Source: Bordetella parapertussis
GTDB taxonomy: Bacteria > Pseudomonadota > Gammaproteobacteria > Burkholderiales > Burkholderiaceae_C
DNA length: 12,232 nucleotides
Assembly: GCA_945907335.1 (NCBI GenBank)
Contig: CAMDSU010000037.1
Location: forward strand, 1 to 12,232
Direction of reading: 5' to 3'
A model generated the notes under the pieces. It saw nothing but the letters and a program-made list of their open reading frames with translations. It was not told the origin of the DNA and did not search any database. Positions 1 through 5,843 of the stretch are shown piece by piece (the first letter of the stretch is position 1; each line of letters begins with the position of its first letter). The position numbers and the translations under genes were made by a program.

Positions 1-2
1 CG

Positions 3-716
3 GATTTAAAACCGTCCCGCGAAGAACTGCACGCGGCAGATCAATTGCGCCACGGCCTGGACCCGACCGACTGGAGCATTGACCAAACTGCCCGCATTGG
101 CCTGACGCTGGCTTTTTACCAAGCAGATGACGCCAGCTTTGCCCACCAAGTGGCGCTGTTGGTAGACACCTCAGAGATCAACGAACTGCTGGCGATTTTT
201 CGCGGCTTCGCGTTGTTTCCGCATCCGCAGGCATTGGAGCCCAAAGCGCGCGAAGCGATTCGCTCCACCATGCGCCCGGTGTACGAGGCCATGGCCCACC
301 GCAACCCCTATCCTCTCGAATTTTTTGACGAAGCCGCCTGGAACCAGATGATCGTCAAAGCATTCTTTTTAGATTCTTCTGTTTGGCAAATCCAAGGCGT
401 TGACCAACGCTACAACACCGACTTGTCCTTCATGCTGATCAAACTGGTGCAAGAGCGTTGGTCCGCTGCCAGGTTCATCGCGCCAGAAATTTGGCGCTGT
501 GCCGTGCCTTGCGCCAACAGCGAAGGCGTTGCAGTGGTGCTGCAGGCATTGAAGGGCAAAGCCAGCGAACAAGAATTGCAAGCCATCGCCAAGGTTTGCC
601 TGAGCCACCCTGATTTGTGCGACCCGAGCATTCGCAGTGCCGTCCATGCCATGACATGGCAAACCGACCCGTCTAGCATGCCGTGGTCTACTTTTGAAAG
701 CGCTTCCTACGCATGA
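3..716 (+). CDS. EboA-like protein, 5' end outside window (partial)
   Basis: Open from the first bases of the window in the frame starting at base 3, so the true start lies upstream. A TTG at 45 is an internal leucine rather than a convincing start. About 237 codons are visible, ending at a TGA that overlaps the next gene. I recognise the pattern of the EboA domain family: an arginine-asparagine-proline-tyrosine block leading into FFDEAAWNQM (about 300-350), then an ERWSAAR segment followed by PEIWRC (about 453-500), in a soluble, mostly helical protein with no membrane segment. EboA was named from the cyanobacterial ebo cluster, which is linked to export or traffic of small metabolites such as the scytonemin monomer. 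Its biochemical role is unknown. In the ebo cluster it sits with a TatD-type hydrolase (EboB), so one may lie just upstream here (inference). The family call is from memory of the motif. Confidence 0.68.
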   Translation, partial: DLKPSREELHAADQLRHGLDPTDWSIDQTARIGLTLAFYQADDASFAHQVALLVDTSEINELLAIFRGFALFPHPQALEPKAREAIRSTMRPVYEAMAHRNPYPLEFFDEAAWNQMIVKAFFLDSSVWQIQGVDQRYNTDLSFMLIKLVQERWSAARFIAPEIWRCAVPCANSEGVAVVLQALKGKASEQELQAIAKVCLSHPDLCDPSIRSAVHAMTWQTDPSSMPWSTFESASYA

Positions 717-1021
717 CCACACCAACGCTTGACCGCCCCGCGGGCGAATGCAAACAATTGCCGGGCTTGTTCCAGCCCGTGATCAACATGAAGCGTTGCG
801 AGGGCAAAGGCGATTGCGAACGGGTCTGCCCGGAGTCGGTGTTTGAGGTGCGCCGCATCGACGACGCAGACTACGCCACGCTGGGCTTTTTGAACAAATT
901 AAAGGTCCGCGTGCACGGCATGAAGATGGCTTACACACCCAATGTTGACGCTTGCCTGGCATGCGGTTTGTGTGTGGCTGCTTGCCCTGAAAAAGCCATC
1001 ACGCTCAGCCGGCGCAGCTGA
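713..1021 (+). CDS. Small dicluster ferredoxin, probable 7Fe type
   Basis: A 102-residue soluble iron-sulfur electron carrier. The second motif is a complete CLACGLCVAACP (Cys81, 84, 87, 91). The first is CEGKGDCERVCP: Cys29, Cys35 and Cys39 are present, but the position of the second cysteine holds Lys32. In dicluster ferredoxins, loss of that cysteine normally gives a [3Fe-4S] cluster beside the [4Fe-4S] one, so a 7Fe protein is expected (inference). Cys13, near the N-terminus, is an unlikely ligand. Between the motifs lies an arginine/lysine-rich stretch of about 40 residues, longer than in clostridial-type ferredoxins. The ATG at 713 overlaps the TGA of the EboA-like gene (ATGA) and has no clear ribosome binding site, so translation is probably coupled to that gene. 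No dedicated redox partner is visible in the window. Confidence 0.88.
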   Translation: MTTPTLDRPAGECKQLPGLFQPVINMKRCEGKGDCERVCPESVFEVRRIDDADYATLGFLNKLKVRVHGMKMAYTPNVDACLACGLCVAACPEKAITLSRRS

Positions 1022-1038
1022 GTACTTGGGTCAACGGT

Positions 1039-1524
1039 TTATTTTTTGACGACCAACTGCTTGATGCTGTCAATTTGCTTTTGAAATATATCGCCCGACA
1101 TGTCATAGATTTTTTTGCAATACGCTGAAGTGTCGGCGCTTTCCTTTTGCTGGTGCGCAAGCACATCAGGTGCATTTTTAATGTCTTGGTAAGTCATCAC
1201 TATGTTTTTTCCAGAGGGCAACTGTATTTGCTCCAACTTTTCAAAATAATCGCTGAACTGTTTGGTAATGCCTTGGCGCTGTCCGGGTTTGGTCAAAAAG
1301 TCTTTGGGAATAGCGTCTAGAAATTGGTTCAAGTCGAAATCAGCAAAGGACTTGCCTTTGCAATTCGGGTCGGCATCGATTTGTTTTTTCAACCCAAATG
1401 CAGTGATGACACCAAAAGATGCTTGGTAAATACGCTCGGTGTTGTCGAGGTCCGCGGCATGCACAGGCATGGCACAAGCAATCAAACAAACCATCGACAT
1501 AAAAGAAGATTTAATCAGCGACAT
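1039..1524 (-). CDS. Hypothetical exported protein, AT-rich orphan
   Basis: I do not recognise this protein. The frame is open from 1575, but the ATG at 1522-1524 is preferred. AGGTG lies 5 bases upstream of it, a candidate promoter lies between the two possible starts, and starting there leaves a clean signal peptide, MSLIKSSFMSMVCLIACAM then PVHA, cleaved before ADLD. This gives 161 residues, about 138 after cleavage. The mature part is hydrophilic, lysine/glutamine-rich and probably helical, with two cysteines (in DPNCKG and SAYCKK) that could form a disulfide in the periplasm. Composition differs from the neighbours: two sampled 60-base lines are 42% and 37% GC against 55% in a sampled line of the dinB gene, which could mean later acquisition or weak selection. 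It is divergent from the PQQ-type dehydrogenase and ends 17 bases past the convergent ferredoxin stop. Confidence 0.75.
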   Translation of the reverse strand: MSLIKSSFMSMVCLIACAMPVHAADLDNTERIYQASFGVITAFGLKKQIDADPNCKGKSFADFDLNQFLDAIPKDFLTKPGQRQGITKQFSDYFEKLEQIQLPSGKNIVMTYQDIKNAPDVLAHQQKESADTSAYCKKIYDMSGDIFQKQIDSIKQLVVKK

Positions 1525-1529
1525 AAGAG

Positions 1530-1534
1530 CACCT
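1530..1534 (-). promoter_or_regulatory. Ribosome binding site deciding the start at 1524
   Basis: CACCT on the plus strand reads AGGTG on the coding strand, 5 bases before the ATG at 1524. The upstream in-frame ATG at 1575 has no purine-rich element before it. Confidence 0.6.
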
Positions 1535-1564
1535 GGTGAAAAGGATAAAGTAGGTTTTTTCGAA

Positions 1565-1593
1565 ACTATACTCATGTTTTAACAGCTTCTGAA
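1565..1593 (-). promoter_or_regulatory. Candidate sigma-70 promoter for the orphan exported gene
   Basis: On the minus strand, TTCAGA (1588-1593, 4 of 6 to TTGACA) and TATAGT (1565-1570, 5 of 6 to TATAAT) are separated by 17 bases. Transcription would start near 1558, giving a leader of about 34 bases before the ATG at 1524. That would put the alternative start at 1575 outside the transcript. This is a by-eye match in an AT-rich intergenic region and is not tested. Confidence 0.4.
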
Positions 1594-1609
1594 TGCAGAA
1601 CGTTTTAAC
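1576..1609. repeat. Direct repeat GTTTTAAC in the divergent intergenic region
   Basis: Two exact copies of GTTTTAAC lie at 1576-1583 and 1602-1609, 26 bases apart start to start, between the divergently transcribed orphan exported gene and the PQQ-type dehydrogenase gene. The first copy falls inside the spacer of the candidate minus-strand promoter. It could be an operator pair or chance in an AT-rich stretch. Confidence 0.3.
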
Positions 1610-1635
1610 CTAAAAGATCCTATACCTGTTGCCAT

Positions 1636-1639
1636 GGGA
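1636..1639 (+). promoter_or_regulatory. Ribosome binding site favouring the start at 1646
   Basis: GGGA is followed by 6 bases and the ATG at 1646. The alternative ATG at 1634 has no Shine-Dalgarno-like sequence upstream, and using it would put four polar residues (MGNK) before the signal peptide. Confidence 0.5.
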
Positions 1640-1645
1640 AATAAG

Positions 1646-3001
1646 ATGAAACCAATTAAATGGTGGCCTGCATGTTGTGTGGCGGGCCTGCTCAGTAGCT
1701 TTCTGTGGCTGGCACCAAATGCACAGGCACAGAAACTCGAATTGAAATTGCTCGCCAGCGATTTAACCGCACCAATTCACTTGGAAGAACTGCCAGACGG
1801 CAGTGGCCGGTTTTTCGTGGTCCAACAAGATGGCTTGGTCAAATTGATGGCTGCCGATGGCAAAGTGCAGCCGGAACCGGTCATGGATTTGCGCAGCCGC
1901 ATGTTGCCCGTGGCGAATGATTTTGAAGAGCGCGGCTTGTTGGGGTTTGCGCTGCATCCCCAATTTGCCAAGAACGGGCGTTTCTTCGTCAGCTATTCAT
2001 CACCATTGCGCGACACCGCGCCGCAAAACTGGAACTACACCCGTCGTATTTCTGAATTCACCGCCAAGACCGGCAACACACTGAGCGTGGACTTGCAGAC
2101 CGAAAGAGTGCTGATTGCATTGGACTGGCCCAGCCGCAAACACAATGGCGGCGCCATGGCCTTTGGTCCTGACGGCATGCTCTACATTGGCATGGGCGAC
2201 AGCGGCGCATCGCACGGCATTGGCAAATCGGTGATTTGGGAAGCGTTTAACGTACCAGCTGAAGGTTTATGGTGGGACGACATGGCGCAAGACCGCCACA
2301 GTTTGTACGGCAAGATTTTGCGTATCGATGTTGACCATGGCTTCCCGGGCTACGCCATTCCCACAGGCAATCCACTGACAGCTTCACAAGGACGCGCAGA
2401 AATTTGGGCTTGGGGATTTCGCAACCCCTACCGAATTGCATTTGACAGCAATGGCAGTGGCGATCTGTATGTGACGGCTATTGCAGAAACCCTGTGGGAA
2501 GCGGCTTACAAAGTCAGCGGGCCGGGCAATTTCGGCTGGCCGCGCATGGAGGCAACGCATTGTGTGGACCGCCTCAAACCCCGTCACCCGCCCAAGCAAT
2601 GCGACAAAACTGGCAGCGATGGCGAGGCGCTGGAAATGCCTGTGGTGGAGTACGCCAACATGCAGACCAACCACCCTGAATCCACCCTCGGTGTCAAAGG
2701 CGTGGGCACGGCCATCACCGGTGCACGCATGTACCGTGGAGAAAAAATTCCGTCATTGCAAGGCAAATTGGTGGTGGCCGATTGGAGCGCGTCATTCAAA
2801 CAAGCCTCGGGACAGTTGTTTGTGGCCCATCCAAGCAATCAGAGCCAAGCCCTTTGGCCTTTGGAAAAAATCCTGCAAATTGACAGTCGCATCATCAGTT
2901 TGGCCCAAGACCGCCAGGGTGAAATTTATGTGTTGACCCATGATGGCATGGGCCCGTTTGGCAATACGGGCAAAGTGTATAAATTACAGCCAAGTCCCTG
3001 A
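1646..3001 (+). CDS. PQQ-dependent sugar dehydrogenase family protein (glucose/sorbosone dehydrogenase fold), exported
   Basis: Probable periplasmic quinoprotein oxidising an aldose or related sugar or alcohol, passing electrons to an external acceptor; the substrate cannot be read from sequence. From the ATG at 1646 it has 451 residues. The N-terminus MKPIKWWPACCVAGLLSSF ends in APNAQA, a signal peptide cleaved before QKLE. The rest is a six-bladed propeller-type sequence of the GSDH family. Hallmarks are RGLLGFALHP near residue 96, the KHNGGAMAFGPDG block with the expected catalytic His166, MGDSG near 184, and WGFRNPYRIAFD with Arg259/Asn260 matching the PQQ-contact Arg-Asn pair of soluble glucose dehydrogenase. 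Cys306 and Cys319 flank a proline/basic loop and may form a disulfide. An in-frame ATG at 1634 is possible, but GGGA (1636-1639) is 6 bases before the ATG at 1646. Many family members have unknown substrates, and true PQQ use is assumed. Confidence 0.88.
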   Translation: MKPIKWWPACCVAGLLSSFLWLAPNAQAQKLELKLLASDLTAPIHLEELPDGSGRFFVVQQDGLVKLMAADGKVQPEPVMDLRSRMLPVANDFEERGLLGFALHPQFAKNGRFFVSYSSPLRDTAPQNWNYTRRISEFTAKTGNTLSVDLQTERVLIALDWPSRKHNGGAMAFGPDGMLYIGMGDSGASHGIGKSVIWEAFNVPAEGLWWDDMAQDRHSLYGKILRIDVDHGFPGYAIPTGNPLTASQGRAEIWAWGFRNPYRIAFDSNGSGDLYVTAIAETLWEAAYKVSGPGNFGWPRMEATHCVDRLKPRHPPKQCDKTGSDGEALEMPVVEYANMQTNHPESTLGVKGVGTAITGARMYRGEKIPSLQGKLVVADWSASFKQASGQLFVAHPSNQSQALWPLEKILQIDSRIISLAQDRQGEIYVLTHDGMGPFGNTGKVYKLQPSP

Positions 3002-3030
3002 ACCTTGGCTGCCATAGGGCCGACCAAGCT

Positions 3031-3453
3031 TTAACGTGGACAGACTTGCTTGATCAGCACTTCAAAAAAAGACCCGGGCGCCGGGTAGTACCAGCGGAAA
3101 TAACGTTTTTTGGGATCTCTGGATGCTGCTGCTTGGGTGACTTGGCCGTTGCCCATTTGACCGTCGTAATCGGTGAACTGGATTTGTCGCTGGCGACCGG
3201 CATTGCATTCGATATGCCGCACTGAAATGCGTGAACTGCTGATAAATGCGCAGGTCTCACCTTGGCAGGCTTCTTTTTTACTGTCCGGGAAATCTTGCAG
3301 CGTGGTGATTTGCATCACACCCTCAACCTCTTTGAGCGTTTGCAAGTCCAGGTAATAGTTTTCACCGAACTCCGGATTCTTCAACACCAAGGTCCATTCG
3401 GCATGGGCCATGGTCGACATCAACAATATAGGCAGTATGAAACCGCGGTTCAT
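3031..3453 (-). CDS. Surface-adhesin E-like exported protein
   Basis: A 140-residue protein with a clear signal peptide, MNRGFILPILLMSTMAHA, cleaved before EWTLV. The mature part follows the pattern I know from the small surface-adhesin E family (named after Haemophilus protein E). It begins AEW-x-LV, has a YYLD strand and then a repetitive beta core, an IECNAGRQRQIQF segment, an MGNG turn, and ends PGSFFEVLIKQVCPR. Four cysteines (KEAC, ETC, IEC, QVC) could form two disulfides outside the cytoplasm. In Haemophilus, protein E binds host proteins. In environmental betaproteobacteria members are common and usually uncharacterised, so adhesion should not be assumed. A strong AGGAG lies 7 bases before the ATG. 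The gene converges on the PQQ-type dehydrogenase (29-base gap) and follows another small exported gene on the same strand. Confidence 0.75.
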   Translation of the reverse strand: MNRGFILPILLMSTMAHAEWTLVLKNPEFGENYYLDLQTLKEVEGVMQITTLQDFPDSKKEACQGETCAFISSSRISVRHIECNAGRQRQIQFTDYDGQMGNGQVTQAAASRDPKKRYFRWYYPAPGSFFEVLIKQVCPR

Positions 3454-3460
3454 GGCATAA

Positions 3461-3465
3461 CTCCT
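3461..3465 (-). promoter_or_regulatory. Strong ribosome binding site of the adhesin E-like gene
   Basis: CTCCT on the plus strand reads AGGAG on the coding strand with a 7-base spacer to the ATG at 3453. This fixes the start codon. Confidence 0.7.
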
Positions 3466-3490
3466 GAGTTCAATATCCGACGATCTTAGT

Positions 3491-3518
3491 CGCTGCCAGC
3501 GTTTGGCGGATCATCCGC
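3491..3518 (-). other. Two small tandem hairpins between the minus-strand exported genes
   Basis: CGCT-GCC-AGCG (3491-3501) and GCGGA-TCA-TCCGC (3506-3518, extendable by one G-U pair) lie in the 92-base gap between the two-cysteine exported gene and the adhesin E-like gene. Neither is followed by a T-run, so a rho-independent terminator is not supported. An intercistronic RNA structure is possible. Confidence 0.3.
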
Positions 3519-3545
3519 TTCAATGACACACGGCATGGATGCGCA

Positions 3546-3863
3546 TCAACGACCAGCTTGACAATCGATACGCATGGCGTCCCCTGCACTTTTCACGGTC
3601 CAACTGTCACCGTAACCGCCATATACCAATGACAAAACCATGAGCAGGTTTTTTTTCTCGACCGACTCACCCGGGCGCAGATTTTCGAGACGTTGCAACG
3701 CTTCCTTGGGCGTCACACTGTCTTCACGCCACTGCATGGCTTGGGAGGCAAATTGCCCGATCTCGGGACAGGTCATATCGCCCAAGGGATAGGTGCCTGC
3801 AATGGCTGGGACGGTTGAAAACATCCATCCCGCCAACACCGCATGGTGGAAGTGAGATTTCAT
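3546..3863 (-). CDS. Small exported protein with two cysteines, function unknown
   Basis: I do not recognise a named family. The frame stays open to 3950, but starting at the ATG at 3861-3863 gives a normal signal peptide, MKSHFHHAVLAGWM then FSTVPAIA, cleaved before GTYP. The longer version would put an unusual 29-residue extension in front of it. The start is uncertain because no good ribosome binding site precedes any of the candidate ATGs (3863, 3893, 3902). The product is 105 residues, about 83 after cleavage. It has a cysteine in MTCPEIG and another in the C-terminal IDCQAGR that may pair, with a helical middle (ALQRLENL, EKKNLLMVLSLVYGGYGDSW). It lies 92 bases upstream of the adhesin E-like gene on the same strand and is divergent from the acyl-CoA ligase gene across about 173 bases. 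Confidence 0.7.
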   Translation of the reverse strand: MKSHFHHAVLAGWMFSTVPAIAGTYPLGDMTCPEIGQFASQAMQWREDSVTPKEALQRLENLRPGESVEKKNLLMVLSLVYGGYGDSWTVKSAGDAMRIDCQAGR

Positions 3864-4036
3864 GGTTTGGAATATCAAGAGGAGGACAGTCATGCAATCC
3901 ATGATAAACACTTTGTCTGCACCCGACTCACGGCATAAATAGAGGAACATTCAATCCTTTTGTATGCGTATGATCGGCTCTAAAAAAACAGGCTGTCACA
4001 CCTTTTCCTCCGATACCCTCACAGAAAGACAACTGT

Positions 4037-5719
4037 ATGAAATCGCCAGATGTGATGATTCTTGAAAAAATTTATGCGCATGAGAATGCCTATGCCGATG
4101 AAGTGTTCATGACCCAACCCGTGGGCAATGGACAGGTAATCAACTACACATGGGCACAAACCTTAGACCAAGCCAGACGCATGGCAGCGCATTTGCAATC
4201 CCGGGGATTGCCACACGCTGCAAAAATCGCCATTCTTTCCAAAAACTGTGCGCATTTCTTCATGGCCGAATTGGCTATTTGGATGGCCGGCTACACCACC
4301 GTGGCTATTTTCCCGACCGAGCAAGCCGACACGGTCAAATTTGTTCTTGAACATTCTGAAGCGAGCTTGCTGTTTGTTGGCAAACTCGATGAATGGCACA
4401 AACAATCCCCCGGTGTACCAGCGCATCTGCCTTGCATCGCTTTCCCCTTGGCCCCAGAGACAGCATTTGACAAATGGAACGACATCGTGGCCAACACGCT
4501 CGGCATCAATGGTCACCCATCGCGCGACCCCAACGATTTGGCGATGATCATCTATACCTCTGGCTCTACCGGCCAACCCAAAGGGGCGATGCATTGCTTC
4601 GCGCACATCACAGCCGCGGCCAACGGCATCATTGGACAAATGAACGACAACCTCGGCAGCAACCGCACACATCGCATGTTGTCTTATCTGCCGCTGGCAC
4701 ATGTGTTTGAACGCGCCTTTGTGGAATCCGTCGCTTTTGTTCACGGTCGCTTGCATGTGTTTTTCGCTGAATCTTTAGACACCTTCATCCAAGACCTGCA
4801 ACGTGCCAGACCCACCATTTTTATTTCTGTCCCGCGCTTGTGGTTGAAGTTTCAGCAAGGGGTGTTTGCCAAGATGCCCGCCAAAAAATTGAACACTTTG
4901 CTGATGATTCCTGTGCTTGGCAATATCGTCAGAAAAAAAGTGCTGGTGGGTCTGGGTCTGGACCATGTGGAACTGGCTGGCAGTGGTTCAGCACCCTTGC
5001 CCCCCGATTTGATCCGTTGGTACAGGCGTCTGGGCTTGAACTTGGTCGAGGGTTACGCCATGACCGAGGACTTTGCCTACTCACACAGCCAAACCAAAAA
5101 CAAAAACGACCCCGGTACCGTCGGCCCGCCCTACCCCGGGGTTGAAGTTCGCATCAGCCCTGAAGGCGAAGTGCTGATCAAGTCACCCGGGCAGATGGTG
5201 GGCTACTACAAGCGCCCGGATTTGGACCAGCAAAGTTTCACCAGCGACGGCTTTTTCAAAACCGGTGACCTCGGCTCACGCATGCCCGACGGTCAATTGA
5301 AAATCACCGGCCGCCTGAAAGAACAATTCAAAACCAGCAAGGGCAAATATGTGGCGCCTGCGCCAATCGAAAACCGCCTGAATGCCCACCCCATGATTGA
5401 GCTGTCCATGGTGTCAGGCAGTGGCTTTGAGAAAGCCTACGCCATGGTGGTGTTGGCTGAAAACCTGCGCCCGCAAATGCACAAGAACGATGTGCGCCAG
5501 CAAGTGGAATCTGAATTGAGCGCCTTGCTGCAAAAAGTGAACCAGCAAATTGCCGACTATGAGCAACTCAAAATGCTGGTCGTTGCCAAAGAAGCCTGGT
5601 CGATTGAAAACGGCTGCCTCACACCCACCATGAAAATCAAACGCAGCCGCATCGAATTTGTGGTTCAGCATGATGTCGAAAAATGGTATGGCGACAGCAA
5701 GATGGTGGTCTGGGCCTGA
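4037..5719 (+). CDS. Long-chain acyl-CoA ligase (AMP-forming), FadD/LACS type
   Basis: Activates a fatty acid to acyl-CoA using ATP through an acyl-adenylate, the entry step of fatty-acid use. The 560-residue length and motifs fit the ANL adenylating superfamily. The P-loop is YTSGSTGQPKG (173-183), the A5 motif is GYAMTE (339-344), KTGDLG contains the ribose-binding aspartate (408-413), and the hinge region is GRLKEQFKTSKGK (425-437). The A10 motif is TPTMKIKR (529-536) with the expected catalytic Lys533. The segments LPLAHVFER (218-226) and SVPRLWLK (264-271), and the LTPTMKIKR ending, point to the long-chain/eukaryotic-like ACSL subgroup rather than acetyl-CoA synthetase. No membrane segment is seen, so it is probably cytosolic or membrane-peripheral. 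The ATG has only a weak AGAAAGA upstream. Chain length cannot be judged from sequence, and the A5 motif has Ala341 where Gly is more usual. Confidence 0.93.
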   Translation: MKSPDVMILEKIYAHENAYADEVFMTQPVGNGQVINYTWAQTLDQARRMAAHLQSRGLPHAAKIAILSKNCAHFFMAELAIWMAGYTTVAIFPTEQADTVKFVLEHSEASLLFVGKLDEWHKQSPGVPAHLPCIAFPLAPETAFDKWNDIVANTLGINGHPSRDPNDLAMIIYTSGSTGQPKGAMHCFAHITAAANGIIGQMNDNLGSNRTHRMLSYLPLAHVFERAFVESVAFVHGRLHVFFAESLDTFIQDLQRARPTIFISVPRLWLKFQQGVFAKMPAKKLNTLLMIPVLGNIVRKKVLVGLGLDHVELAGSGSAPLPPDLIRWYRRLGLNLVEGYAMTEDFAYSHSQTKNKNDPGTVGPPYPGVEVRISPEGEVLIKSPGQMVGYYKRPDLDQQSFTSDGFFKTGDLGSRMPDGQLKITGRLKEQFKTSKGKYVAPAPIENRLNAHPMIELSMVSGSGFEKAYAMVVLAENLRPQMHKNDVRQQVESELSALLQKVNQQIADYEQLKMLVVAKEAWSIENGCLTPTMKIKRSRIEFVVQHDVEKWYGDSKMVVWA

Positions 5720-5733
5720 CCCACACAGAGGTA

Positions 5734-5805
5734 GCGGCAAGGCAAAAATCTGTCCTGCCGCGCCACTGCGGCAAGCCGTCAAGCATGACGCTTGGCCGGT
5801 TCGGC
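5734..5805 (+). other. Inverted/direct repeat cluster with alternative hairpins between ligase and hydroxy-acid dehydrogenase genes
   Basis: GCGGCAAG occurs twice (5734-5741 and 5768-5775), and TGCCGC (5756-5761) lies between the copies, so it can pair with either. The downstream pairing gives a perfect 6-bp stem with a 6-base loop (5756-5773). CAAGC-ATGAC-GCTTG (5780-5794) and GCCG-GTT-CGGC (5795-5805) follow directly. There is no T-run, so simple rho-independent termination is not supported. The region may structure the leader of the next gene. Confidence 0.4.
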
Positions 5806-5830
5806 AGGCGCTAACATCGGGTGATTGAAC

Positions 5831-5836
5831 AGGAGA
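5831..5836 (+). promoter_or_regulatory. Ribosome binding site fixing the start at 5844
   Basis: AGGAGA stands 7 bases before the ATG at 5844. The TTG at 5841 would leave only 4 bases, so the ATG is preferred. Confidence 0.7.
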
Positions 5837-5843
5837 GCTTTTG

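Noticed and set aside
1030..1050. A rho-independent terminator at the convergent ferredoxin/orphan junction
   Set aside because: There is a T-run, but the only stem is GTCAA/TTGAC with an 11-base loop containing the T-run itself, which is too weak.
1525..1575. Orphan exported protein starting at the ATG at 1575
   Set aside because: No ribosome binding site, it would put 17 residues before the signal peptide, and a candidate promoter lies just upstream with its start point downstream of this ATG.
2481..2936. A 151-codon open frame in a second plus-strand frame within the PQQ-type dehydrogenase gene
   Set aside because: The dehydrogenase frame is intact and conserved through this stretch. The alternative reading is rich in Trp, Arg, Lys and Cys and looks like a frame shadow.
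3002..3030. A terminator between the PQQ-type dehydrogenase and adhesin E-like genes
   Set aside because: CTTGG and CCAAG can pair, but across a 15-base loop and with no T-run on either strand, so support is poor.
3951..4036. A sigma-70 promoter before the acyl-CoA ligase gene
   Set aside because: TTGTAT and TAAAAA are only 15 bases apart, and other hexamers match at four or fewer positions. No convincing pair was found by eye.
4163..4756. A 197-codon open frame on the minus strand within the acyl-CoA ligase gene
   Set aside because: It lies fully antisense to a gene with clear catalytic motifs, and its translation is rich in Arg, His, Cys and Met with no recognisable domain, as expected of a shadow frame.
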